From positions 1 to 10,561 of the forward strand of contig JAGCSL010000079.1 of assembly GCA_017964115.1 (NCBI GenBank): a stretch of DNA of 10,561 nucleotides. The letters run 5' to 3'. Position 1 is the stretch's first letter. Each line of letters begins with the position of its first letter. The translations under genes were made by a program, and so were the position numbers. The notes below the pieces were generated by a model, which was not told where the DNA came from, ran no database searches, and saw only the letters and a list, made by a program, of their open reading frames with translations. This document shows, piece after piece, positions 1 to 5,687 of the stretch. This DNA comes from Candidatus Saccharimonadota bacterium. GTDB lineage: Bacteria > Patescibacteriota > Saccharimonadia > Saccharimonadales > Saccharimonadaceae.

Positions 1-129
1 GAGGACGATTTTGGGGGCGGTTCAGATGGCCTATGGACGCGAAAGCCGAGCAGGCGGAGTTTTGCGCCAGAAGATTATAGCGAAGAAGGTTACGATCCGT
101 TTCCGCCAGACTTGCCAGTATACGAATAA
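1..129 (+). CDS. C-terminal tail of an unknown protein (partial)
   Basis: Frame 1 is open from the window edge to a TAA at 127-129 and encodes 42 residues ending in LPVYE. The tail is rich in Gly, Asp, Glu, Pro and Tyr and looks disordered, with no recognisable domain. The following promoter begins immediately after the stop, which supports this being the true end of an upstream gene. The frame is open by observation; the identity is unknown because the body of the gene lies outside the window. Confidence 0.6.
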   Translation, partial: EDDFGGGSDGLWTRKPSRRSFAPEDYSEEGYDPFPPDLPVYE

Positions 130-131
130 TG

Positions 132-160
132 TTGACTTTATAACATAAGTGTGGTATAAT
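132..160 (+). promoter_or_regulatory. Strong sigma70-type promoter of the orphan gene at 283
   Basis: TTGACT (132-137) and TATAAT (155-160) are separated by 17 bp, and the -10 is preceded by TGG, giving an extended -10. Predicted transcription start is about 167, leaving a leader of about 115 nt, the longest in the window. It is the best consensus promoter here. Confidence 0.85.
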
Positions 161-171
161 AATAAATGTGA

Positions 172-214
172 CGGTTTTTGCTGTCCTTTTTTGGGCAAAT
201 TCAAACAAAAACCG
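172..214 (+). promoter_or_regulatory. Structured 5' leader hairpin of the orphan gene
   Basis: CGGTTTTTG (172-180) pairs perfectly with CAAAAACCG (206-214). Inside it, TGTCC (182-186) pairs with GGGCA (193-197) around a six-T loop, with one G-T wobble. The result is two stacked helices separated by an asymmetric internal loop. It lies within the predicted transcript, about 50 nt before the Shine-Dalgarno site (AGGAGG, 265-270). It is not followed by a terminator-like T-run, so any control would more likely act on RNA stability or translation. The function is unknown. Confidence 0.5.
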
Positions 215-282
215 CATGTACTCGCAAAACTCGTTTCCTTTTTTAAGCATATTCTACAAGTAACAGGAGGGGTTATTAGCTT

Positions 283-960
283 ATGAAGAATATGGAATTC
301 GATAACTGCATTAACTACACCAAAGATCTGATCGCGCTGTTTCCGAAGGCAATGGAGAAGAGGCTCGACCTCGACCTCTGTGGACTAATTTCAACCAAAA
401 TCAGCCGGCCGACGATTGAGATGCTGATGCACTCGGCCTCGGTGATCGAAATCGATGGCGAGACTGTCGATACGCTGTGCGAGCGGTTGGATGATCCTAA
501 CTACAAAATTTCAGAAGCGGCGGCGGTTGAGACCGTGCGGCGCCTGCGGGCTATGAACAGCCTGACGCGTGCGGAAGTTGAATCGCGTATTCAGGAGGGA
601 TCCGCAGAAGTTCTGGCGGACATTCTGGTGCGTTCGATTCTGCAGTCCGATGATCGTGAGATGTCTGATTGCCTGGTGCTTTCCGAAATGATGCTGGAGG
701 TGTTTGACTACTGGTCGGATGCCGAAATGGGCGATTTCGGCAAAGCAATGGCGTTGTTGCTGCAGGTGGGGCTGTACTCTGCTGAGTCGGTGATGGATTC
801 GCTCGAAGAGAAAGAAGAGAACTCCGCCCTGGACGAAGACGATCTGATGCTGGTGGGCCACGCTGGCGAACTGGTGGATGAGTTCTATGACCGTATCGGC
901 ATGTTCCTGGTGCGCTATCCTGACATGGAAGATTGCTTCCAGGACGACGTCGCCGAATGA
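283..960 (+). CDS. Unrecognised acidic helical protein, 225 aa
   Basis: I do not recognise this protein. It is strongly acidic and predicted mostly alpha-helical, with no signal peptide, no membrane segment and no catalytic motif that I can see. The N-terminal part is rich in Ile/Leu/Met and Cys (Cys9, Cys33, Cys66). The C-terminal third alternates acidic patches (about 175-190) with an amphipathic helix and ends in EDCFQDDVAE. The start at 283 is supported by AGGAGG 12 nt upstream. Codon and base use differ from the neighbours: sampled 60-bp lines are about 45-60% GC with many CTG codons, whereas later genes sample near 35-40%. It has its own strong promoter and terminator, so it is a one-gene unit and is probably well expressed. 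Possibilities are a lineage-specific protein under codon selection or a transferred gene. Confidence 0.8.
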   Translation: MKNMEFDNCINYTKDLIALFPKAMEKRLDLDLCGLISTKISRPTIEMLMHSASVIEIDGETVDTLCERLDDPNYKISEAAAVETVRRLRAMNSLTRAEVESRIQEGSAEVLADILVRSILQSDDREMSDCLVLSEMMLEVFDYWSDAEMGDFGKAMALLLQVGLYSAESVMDSLEEKEENSALDEDDLMLVGHAGELVDEFYDRIGMFLVRYPDMEDCFQDDVAE

Positions 961-1022
961 CGGCGATGCTTCCGTTTGACGATCCGAGCTGATATCGTAC
1001 ACAAGAAGGGAGAGTGAATTAT

Positions 1023-1051
1023 GGCTCTGGGCGTAAGCTCGGAGCCTTTTT
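1023..1051 (+). terminator. Intrinsic terminator after the orphan gene
   Basis: GGCTCTGGGC (1023-1032) and GCTCGGAGCC (1037-1046) form a 10-bp stem with two G-T wobbles, closed by a GTAA (GNRA-type) tetraloop and followed by five T. It sits just before the rpsF promoter and separates the two transcription units. Confidence 0.9.
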
Positions 1052-1063
1052 AATGGAAGAGAC

Positions 1064-1093
1064 TTTACTAACAGGGGTAAAGTGTGTTATAAT
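1064..1093 (+). promoter_or_regulatory. Promoter of the rpsF-ssb-rpsR-efp operon
   Basis: TTTACT (1064-1069) and TATAAT (1088-1093) are spaced 18 bp, with TGT before the -10 (extended -10). The transcript should start near 1100, giving a leader of about 68 nt. That leader contains an 8-bp inverted repeat, AGCAAGAG (1112-1119) with CTCTTGCT (1141-1148), just before the rpsF Shine-Dalgarno AAAGGAG (1155-1161). The S6:S18 complex is known to autoregulate through such leaders in many bacteria, but I do not see the CCG bulge of the described motif, so the autoregulatory role is only possible. Confidence 0.75.
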
Positions 1094-1167
1094 TACGGGG
1101 AATATTAGCTCAGCAAGAGGCAAGTTAATAAAATATCGCGCTCTTGCTTTAACCAAAGGAGTGTTCT

Positions 1168-1518
1168 ATGCGAGAATACGAATTAACCGTGCTCGTTCAT
1201 CCTGATTTGGAGATGAATCTCGAGCCGGCAACCGACAAGATCAAGGCTTTGATCGAAGGCAACGGCGGTAAGATTACCAAAGAAGCCAATGAAGGCAAGA
1301 AGAAGCTTGCTTACCAGATTAAGGCGCAGGATTTTGCGGTGTATTACTATTACGAATTGGAACTTCCAGCAGCTGCTCCAGCAAAGATTTCTACGGTGCT
1401 TAATATCACCGATGAAGTTATTCGCTACTTGCTAGTTGCCAAGGATCCACGTCGTGAGAAAATGTTGGCAAAACGCCAAGAACGCAAAGTTCAAGAAGAA
1501 TCAAAAGAGGAGGAATAG
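1168..1518 (+). CDS. rpsF: 30S ribosomal protein S6
   Basis: S6 binds the central domain of 16S rRNA together with S18. The 116 residues show the family pattern: an MREYELTVLVHPD first strand, the KKKLAYQIKAQDFAVYYYYEL strand pair, and the ITDEVIRYLLVAKD end of the ferredoxin-like fold, followed by a Lys/Glu-rich tail ending KEEE. The start is supported by AAAGGAG six nt upstream. It is the first gene of the operon, with ssb starting 3 nt after its stop and the ssb Shine-Dalgarno site inside its last codons, so the two are probably translationally coupled. This gene order is the common bacterial one. Confidence 0.97.
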   Translation: MREYELTVLVHPDLEMNLEPATDKIKALIEGNGGKITKEANEGKKKLAYQIKAQDFAVYYYYELELPAAAPAKISTVLNITDEVIRYLLVAKDPRREKMLAKRQERKVQEESKEEE

Positions 1519-1521
1519 TAT

Positions 1522-1977
1522 ATGGCGCGGGGATTTAGCAAAGCAATTATTGTAGGAAACATGACGCGTGATCCAGAATTACGCACAACGCCAAGTGGTG
1601 CACAGGTTTGTGGCTTCACAGTGGCGGTGAATCGTAACTACAAAGATGGCTCGGGGGATAACAAAGAACAAGTATCATTTATCGATTGCTCGGCTTGGGG
1701 GAGATCCGGTGAAATTATCGCGCAATATGCTAAGAAAGGTAGCGGAATTTTGGTTTCTGGCCGCATTGAACAGCGTAGCTGGGAAGATAAGGAAGGCCAA
1801 AAGCGTTCCCGCGTCGAGATCGTAGTTGAAGATTTCAACTTCATCGGTGGCGGTAACGGTGATGGTGGTAGCTATTCCGGAGGCAGCAAGGGCGGTTCAA
1901 GCTCGAGTGACGCTCAGGATGTAGCTCCAGACGATATTTCCGACGAACCAATCGATTTAAGCGAAATTCCATTCTAA
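1522..1977 (+). CDS. ssb: Single-stranded DNA-binding protein
   Basis: SSB coats single-stranded DNA during replication, repair and recombination. The OB-fold occupies roughly residues 1-112, beginning ARGFSKAIIVGNMTRDPELR, with the SFIDCSAWG and VSGRIEQRSW strands characteristic of bacterial SSB. A disordered Gly/Ser linker follows (about 113-132). The acidic tip ends in DLSEIPF, the conserved tail that recruits partner proteins. At 151 aa it has a standard single-OB length and should act as a homotetramer. AGAGGAGG lies 8 nt before the ATG, overlapping the end of rpsF. The position between rpsF and rpsR is the classic arrangement. Confidence 0.97.
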   Translation: MARGFSKAIIVGNMTRDPELRTTPSGAQVCGFTVAVNRNYKDGSGDNKEQVSFIDCSAWGRSGEIIAQYAKKGSGILVSGRIEQRSWEDKEGQKRSRVEIVVEDFNFIGGGNGDGGSYSGGSKGGSSSSDAQDVAPDDISDEPIDLSEIPF

Positions 1978-1997
1978 TAATCTAAGAAAGGGTAGAA

Positions 1998-2195
1998 ATG
2001 AAGAGATACAAGAATGATCCGAATATGTACTTCGACTATCGCGATGTAAAAACCCTACAACGTTACGTCGATGCATATGGCCGCATTGAGCCAATCAGCA
2101 AGACTGGTCTCTCGGCTAAGCAACAACGCCAGCTCGCAGTAGCCGTAAAGCGTGCACGTCATTTAGCATTAATGCCATTTGTCGCTAGCGCATAA
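1998..2195 (+). CDS. rpsR: 30S ribosomal protein S18
   Basis: S18 pairs with S6 on the 30S platform. The 65-residue protein has the expected YFDYRDVKTLQRYV segment, the RIEPISKTGLSAKQQRQLAVAVKRARHLALMPF core, and a short tail. It lacks the Cys residues of the zinc-binding S18 form and is short at both ends. AAAGGG five nt before the ATG supports the start. It lies 20 nt after ssb, in the rpsF-ssb-rpsR order. Confidence 0.96.
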   Translation: MKRYKNDPNMYFDYRDVKTLQRYVDAYGRIEPISKTGLSAKQQRQLAVAVKRARHLALMPFVASA

Positions 2196-2212
2196 TTCTG
2201 GAGGTTCTGAAG

Positions 2213-2773
2213 ATGTATGGACCAACAGATTTAAAGAAAAATACTCTAATTACGCTTGATGGTCAGCCATACAAGGTAGTTGAGTATTCTCAAAAAGTCA
2301 TGGGTCGTGGTGGCAGCATCGTAAACGTGAAGGTAAAAAACTTAATTACGGGCGCCTTGCTTCCAAAGACCTTTAAAGGACAGGAAAAAATTGAACCAGC
2401 TGAGGTAACGAATCAGACCGTGCAGTACCTCTATAATGATGGCGAAAAGTTCTATTTTATGAATCCGGAAACTTTCAACCAATATGAGCTTCAAGCTGAT
2501 ATGGTTGGAGATTCGAAAGATTTCATGAAAGAGGGCGAGAACTTCGACATTCAGTTCTATAATGATAGCCCAATTAACTTGGTGCTGCCAAAGAACGTTT
2601 GGCTCGAAGTGACCTATACTGAAAGCGTCGTAAAGGGCGATACTACTTCTTCCGTACAGAAGGATGCAAAGCTCGAGACCGGCGTGGAAGTTAAGGTGCC
2701 GGCTTTCATTAAAACTGGTGATGTGATTTCTGTCGATACGGAGACTTACGCTTATCGTGAGCGCCAAAAATAA
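2213..2773 (+). CDS. efp: Translation elongation factor P
   Basis: EF-P rescues ribosomes stalled at polyproline stretches. The 186 residues cover all three beta-barrel domains: domain I to about residue 64, the OB domain to about 128, and C-terminal domain III ending near GDVISVDTETYAYRER. The domain I tip loop reads GRGGS, placing Arg32 where E. coli EF-P has the beta-lysylated Lys34. Arg-type EF-Ps in other bacteria are rhamnosylated by EarP; no such enzyme is in this window, and it could equally be unmodified. The start is set by TGGAGG eight nt upstream. It is the fourth gene of the operon, 17 nt after rpsR, and its stop is followed after 11 nt by a terminator hairpin. Confidence 0.97.
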   Translation: MYGPTDLKKNTLITLDGQPYKVVEYSQKVMGRGGSIVNVKVKNLITGALLPKTFKGQEKIEPAEVTNQTVQYLYNDGEKFYFMNPETFNQYELQADMVGDSKDFMKEGENFDIQFYNDSPINLVLPKNVWLEVTYTESVVKGDTTSSVQKDAKLETGVEVKVPAFIKTGDVISVDTETYAYRERQK

Positions 2774-3575
2774 GAATCATTTTAAAGACAGTAGAGCGGG
2801 GGATGGCTCTGCTGTTTTTGAAGCCGATAAATGGCCCGTATTAGTGATTGTGGGGCCAACGGCGAGCGGAAAGACGGGTTTGGCGATTGATGTGGCTTCA
2901 GAGCTGTCTGAGCGTGGCATATGCGAATGCGAGATTATCTCGGCGGACTCGCGCGCGATATATAAAGGCATGGATATCGGCACAGCGAAGCCGAGTAGGG
3001 AGGAAATGCGAGGCGTGCCGCATTGGGGGATTGACCTAGTAGAACCAAATGATCGTTTTACGGTGGTGGATTTTTGTGAATATGCGCGCCAAAAGATAGC
3101 CGAGATACGTAAAAGAGGACATCTGCCGATAATTGCAGGTGGCACAGGATTGTATGTGGATGCCTTAGTTTACGATTATCAATTCAATGATGTTGTGAAA
3201 AAAACTTATTCAGACCGACAAGAGATGAGTTCGGATTTTGTAGTATTTGGAATCGATTGGCCACGCAAGGAATTGAGGGAAAGACTACTGAAACGTTCGA
3301 ATAAATTATTTATACAGCCAATCGAAGAAGAGACTCTGCGGATGGTGGAGCAGTATGGGTGGGATAGCCAGGCGATGAAATCGGATATTTATCCAATTTG
3401 CTGGAATATGATGCGAGGACTAATCTCGCGCGAGCAAGCGATTGAGCTTAATGCGTTGGACGACTGGCATCTTGCGAAACGGCAATTAACTTGGTTTAAA
3501 CGAAATAAGAATATTATATGGATTCCGCTAAACAATGCTGCAGAGCGTATAATTAATTTTTACTTTACTAGATAA
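2757..3575 (+). CDS. miaA: tRNA dimethylallyltransferase MiaA, compact form
   Basis: MiaA transfers a dimethylallyl group to N6 of A37 in tRNAs reading UNN codons. Visible motifs are the P-loop GPTASGKT (33-40), ISADSRAIYKGMDIGTAKPS with the catalytic Asp, GVPHWGIDLVEPNDRFTVVDF, and PIIAGGTGLYVDAL. The C-terminal tRNA-contacting stretch is AKRQLTWFKRN. At 272 aa it is about 30-40 residues shorter than typical. After GGTGLY it passes almost directly to DFVVFGIDWPRKELRERL, so most of the helical insertion domain that grips the anticodon loop is missing. The GTG start overlaps efp by 17 nt and the first 25 or so codons are encoded by a terminator hairpin. The only other in-frame start is GTG at 2844, which would remove most of strand beta1. 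The start is therefore less sure than the gene. Confidence 0.9.
   Translation: MSAKNKNHFKDSRAGDGSAVFEADKWPVLVIVGPTASGKTGLAIDVASELSERGICECEIISADSRAIYKGMDIGTAKPSREEMRGVPHWGIDLVEPNDRFTVVDFCEYARQKIAEIRKRGHLPIIAGGTGLYVDALVYDYQFNDVVKKTYSDRQEMSSDFVVFGIDWPRKELRERLLKRSNKLFIQPIEEETLRMVEQYGWDSQAMKSDIYPICWNMMRGLISREQAIELNALDDWHLAKRQLTWFKRNKNIIWIPLNNAAERIINFYFTR
2784..2819 (+). terminator. Terminator hairpin after efp, inside the miaA start region
   Basis: ACAGTAGAGC (2788-2797) pairs with GCTCTGCTGT (2806-2815) in a 10-bp stem with one G-T wobble, an 8-nt loop and a run of five T (2815-2819). Flanking A-T pairs extend the stem. It lies 11 nt past the efp stop, where an operon terminator belongs, yet it is in frame inside miaA and encodes residues about 11-21. 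miaA should therefore be expressed at a lower, read-through level. Confidence 0.75.
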
Positions 3576-3587
3576 TTTTAATTATCT
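3570..3587. repeat. 7-bp inverted repeat, possible operator or weak terminator
   Basis: AGATAAT (3570-3576) and ATTATCT (3581-3587) are perfect complements around TTTA. The repeat overlaps the miaA stop codon and abuts the -10 of the next gene, which encodes a winged-helix protein. It could be an autoregulatory operator or a weak AT-rich terminator of miaA; only three T follow it. Confidence 0.4.
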
Positions 3588-3588
3588 T

Positions 3589-3597
3589 TGTTAAAAT
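3589..3597 (+). promoter_or_regulatory. Extended -10 promoter for the winged-helix gene
   Basis: TGT followed by TAAAAT (3592-3597) forms an extended -10. No good -35 lies at 17 bp (the hexamer there is TAGATA). The ATG at 3607 begins 9 nt after the -10, and no Shine-Dalgarno sequence is present, so the mRNA is predicted to be leaderless or nearly so. Confidence 0.6.
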
Positions 3598-3606
3598 AGT
3601 TGCAAG

Positions 3607-4206
3607 ATGAGCAAAGAAAATGCAATGCCACTAGAAAAATTATTCGGTTCAAAGACCAGGGCAAAGCTTCTGGGGTTATTCTTTGAAAATCCGGATAAGT
3701 CTTATTATGTACGCGAGATTACACGCGTAATTGAAGAACAAATTAATTCGGTTCGCCGAGAGCTAACGAACCTAAATGCACTCGGACTTGTTAAAATTGA
3801 GAACTATGAGAATAAAGTTTATTACTCAGCGAATATGAAACATCCTTTTGCGCGACCAATGACTGAAATTTTTGCACGCAAAATCGATAATCCTCAGGAA
3901 GTTGAAGTACGTCGTCCGACTTGGGAAGACTATGTACGTCCAGTTGCAAATTTAATCGATGCTTTAATTGTAACGAATCGTATTCCTGGCCAGGAAGGTT
4001 TGGACTTGTTGATTATTGGTGATGATTATCAAAGGAAGTTGACGCGTTGGGCGGAGGTCGTAGAAAAACGCCAAGGTAAGCCGCTAAATTATGCCATTAT
4101 GAGTCGTGAAGATTATTTATATCGCAAAAGCGTGCGTGATCGATTCTTGGCTGATGTGTGGTCGTTGAAAATCAGTGAGACCTACGATCCAGGTAAAATT
4201 CTATAA
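3607..4206 (+). CDS. Winged-helix protein with nucleotidyltransferase-like C-terminal domain
   Basis: Residues about 8-75 form a winged helix-turn-helix. The segment LFGSKTRAKLLGLFFENP is helix 1, SYYVREITRVIEEQINSVRRELTNL holds the recognition helix, and GLVKIENYENKVYYSAN is the wing, resembling ArsR-type regulators. Residues about 115-199 contain LDLLIIGDDYQRKLTRWAEVVEKRQ and SREDYLYRK, like the degenerate nucleotidyltransferase domains that follow winged helices in many small-genome bacteria. The GS and second acidic residue of an active nucleotidyltransferase are not visible. It is therefore probably a DNA-binding regulator with a non-catalytic partner domain. It is predicted to be cotranscribed with the next gene (22-nt gap). 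The inverted repeat at its promoter suggests autoregulation. Confidence 0.8.
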   Translation: MSKENAMPLEKLFGSKTRAKLLGLFFENPDKSYYVREITRVIEEQINSVRRELTNLNALGLVKIENYENKVYYSANMKHPFARPMTEIFARKIDNPQEVEVRRPTWEDYVRPVANLIDALIVTNRIPGQEGLDLLIIGDDYQRKLTRWAEVVEKRQGKPLNYAIMSREDYLYRKSVRDRFLADVWSLKISETYDPGKIL

Positions 4207-4228
4207 ATAGCAGAGAAGGAGTAGAGAA

Positions 4229-4678
4229 ATGTTTGAAATTGAACTGAAGAATTCTGATGAAATGACGATTAAAGCAAAGGAAAGAGTCGTAAATATTAAT
4301 GTCGCACAATCGACGATTGATTCGGACTTGAAAGTTGGCCGTATCGGCGGTTCGGGCGAATTCGAAATTGGCGATATTACGATTGTTGGCACGAGCTTAA
4401 AAGAAGGCGGTATCATGTACCGCGTTGATGTTGATGGTGTGAAGATCGGTATTGTTGGAAATACGGCAAAGACTGAAGATTTAGATAATCTTGGTCCAGT
4501 AGATATTCTAGGTACTAGCAATCCAAAAACCGTGCCAATTGTTGAGCCGAAAATTGTTATTCCGATGGGGAATATGGACATTGCCGAGATCAAGGCGTCC
4601 ATAAAGGTTGAGAAAAAGCTCAAGATAAAGAACTCCAACTCTCTACCGGCGGTCATGGAAGTGTGGAAGCTAGACTAA
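4229..4678 (+). CDS. Degenerate metallo-beta-lactamase-like (UlaG-type) protein
   Basis: The 149 residues resemble the second half of UlaG-like metallo-beta-lactamase-fold hydrolases: GEFEIGDITIVG matches the family GEYEVxGVxVxG, VDGVKIGIVGN matches DGxxIxHLGD, LDNLGPVDIL matches LxxLGxVDIL, and VEPKIVIPMG matches IEPKIVIPMHY. All metal ligands are absent. The HxHxDH segment is deleted, the His/Asp of HLGD are replaced (IVGN), and the last His of PMHY is Gly. The N-terminus runs straight from the first strands to GEFEIG. The fold is probably kept but hydrolysis is not expected; a binding or scaffold role is possible. AGAAGGAG seven nt upstream supports the start. It follows the winged-helix gene by 22 nt, so the pair probably forms an operon. 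Confidence 0.7.
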   Translation: MFEIELKNSDEMTIKAKERVVNINVAQSTIDSDLKVGRIGGSGEFEIGDITIVGTSLKEGGIMYRVDVDGVKIGIVGNTAKTEDLDNLGPVDILGTSNPKTVPIVEPKIVIPMGNMDIAEIKASIKVEKKLKIKNSNSLPAVMEVWKLD

Positions 4679-4682
4679 ACAC

Positions 4683-4711
4683 TTGCGAAAAAGCCAATTA
4701 TAAGATATAAT
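4683..4711 (+). promoter_or_regulatory. Promoter of rpmB
   Basis: TTGCGA (4683-4688) and TATAAT (4706-4711) are spaced 17 bp, starting 5 nt after the preceding stop. Unlike most promoters here it has no TG extension but has a recognisable -35. The predicted leader is about 30 nt with only a weak purine-rich stretch before the ATG. Confidence 0.75.
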
Positions 4712-4747
4712 AGAGCAAGTTTTAAGTAATAATAAGAGATAATAGAT

Positions 4748-4939
4748 ATGGCAGTATGTGAAATTACCGGTAAAGGCAAGATGTATGGCCACAATGTGAG
4801 CTTTTCTCAGCATAAGACTCGCAAAGTTTTTAAACCAAACATCCAAAAGCGCACCTTCGTAGTTGATGGCCGTAAGGTTAAATTGAATGTTTCAACTTCA
4901 GCACTTCGTACGCTTCGCAAAAAAGGTTTGATTAAATAA
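4748..4939 (+). CDS. rpmB: 50S ribosomal protein L28
   Basis: L28 is a small protein of the large subunit near the E site. The 63 residues contain the hallmark start AVCEITGKGKMYGHNVSFSQ, then KTRKVFKPNIQKRTF and VSTSALRTLRKKGLIK. It has the zinc-free form: only Cys4 is present, without the paired Cys motif. It is a single-gene transcription unit with its own promoter and terminator. Confidence 0.96.
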   Translation: MAVCEITGKGKMYGHNVSFSQHKTRKVFKPNIQKRTFVVDGRKVKLNVSTSALRTLRKKGLIK

Positions 4940-4940
4940 G

Positions 4941-4967
4941 AAATGAGCCTCTAGGGGCTCATTTTTT
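4941..4967 (+). terminator. Intrinsic terminator of rpmB
   Basis: AAATGAGCC (4941-4949) pairs with GGCTCATTT (4956-4964), a 9-bp stem with a 6-nt loop inside a run of six T. It lies directly after the rpmB stop. Confidence 0.92.
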
Positions 4968-4979
4968 GATATCCGCTCA

Positions 4980-4988
4980 TGGTATAAT
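4980..4988 (+). promoter_or_regulatory. Extended -10 promoter for the M50 peptidase
   Basis: TGG plus TATAAT (4983-4988). The ATG at 4995 starts 6 nt after the hexamer, so the predicted +1 coincides with the start codon. No Shine-Dalgarno sequence is present, consistent with leaderless translation. Confidence 0.75.
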
Positions 4989-4994
4989 GGAGTA

Positions 4995-5675
4995 ATGAGT
5001 GAGGATTTAGTTCATACTTTGGGATATGTTTTTTCAGTATTTATCATTACCTTGTTTTCGATGATTTTGCATGAGTTAATGCATGGTTTTGTAGCCCTAA
5101 GATTGGGTGACGATACGGCCAAATATAGCGGTCGTTTATCTCTAAACCCTCTAAAGCATATCGATCCAGTGATGACGATTATTGTTCCGATTGTTTTAGC
5201 TTTGATGGGTGGCCCAATCTTTGGTGGAGCTAAACCGGTACCAATTAATACGCGCAAATTAAAATACAACGAATGGGGTTTCGCGTTGGTGGCAATTGCG
5301 GGTCCGTTAACGAACTTTGTGTTGGCGCTACTGTTTTTCTTGGTAGGGTATTGGACGGGCGCTTTAAGTGCTCAGGGTGGCGCGGTCATGTATGCGCCAG
5401 GGAATTTCTGGAGCATGTTTATGATGTTAGGAGTGAGCGTAAATATTGGTTTTATGCTGTTTAATATTATCCCAATTCCGCCACTTGATGGTTCGCGCGT
5501 GTTATATGCAATTGCGCCGGAAGGTGGAATTCGCCGCTTTATGGAGCAGATAGAGCATTATGGTATATTTGTGATTTACTTCTGTTTATTATTCTTTGGT
5601 ACGGCATTAAGCTTTTATATGTCTGGCGCAATGGAGGCAATATTGCGTCTCTTTACGATGCTAGTAGGTGCGTGA
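4995..5675 (+). CDS. Site-2-protease-like M50 membrane metallopeptidase
   Basis: This is an intramembrane zinc protease of family M50 (SpoIVFB/Rv-type site-2 protease without a PDZ domain). The zinc motif HELMH is at 26-30 in the first membrane helix, and NIIPIPPLDGSRVL (157-170) supplies the third ligand, Asp165. The family GAKPVP (78-83) and AIAGPLTNF (100-108) segments are also present. Five or six hydrophobic helices are visible (about 9-30, 57-72, 96-118, 140-160, 189-212). The 226 aa length and all key residues are normal. The substrate is unknown; relatives release membrane-anchored regulators. The gene is monocistronic with a leaderless-type promoter. Its TGA stop is followed by TAA and is itself the TGN of the next promoter. 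Confidence 0.92.
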   Translation: MSEDLVHTLGYVFSVFIITLFSMILHELMHGFVALRLGDDTAKYSGRLSLNPLKHIDPVMTIIVPIVLALMGGPIFGGAKPVPINTRKLKYNEWGFALVAIAGPLTNFVLALLFFLVGYWTGALSAQGGAVMYAPGNFWSMFMMLGVSVNIGFMLFNIIPIPPLDGSRVLYAIAPEGGIRRFMEQIEHYGIFVIYFCLLFFGTALSFYMSGAMEAILRLFTMLVGA

Positions 5676-5681
5676 TAAAAT
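5673..5681 (+). promoter_or_regulatory. Extended -10 promoter of the structured RNA
   Basis: TGA plus TAAAAT (5676-5681), where TGA is the stop codon of the peptidase gene. Predicted +1 is about 5688, at the base of the closing helix of the RNA. The same nine bases, TGATAAAAT, form the tmRNA -10. Confidence 0.65.
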
Positions 5682-5687
5682 AGAAGT

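Noticed and set aside
511..1002. Long antisense ORF opposite the orphan acidic gene
   Set aside because: It is a shadow produced by the GC-rich codon pattern of the plus-strand gene; it has no Shine-Dalgarno site or promoter, its composition is His/Gln-rich and unprotein-like, and the plus-strand unit has clear signals.
1014..1205. GTG-started ORF of 63 codons before and overlapping rpsF
   Set aside because: Its sequence is made of the terminator hairpin (1023-1051), the rpsF promoter and leader, and it overlaps the S6 start in another frame.
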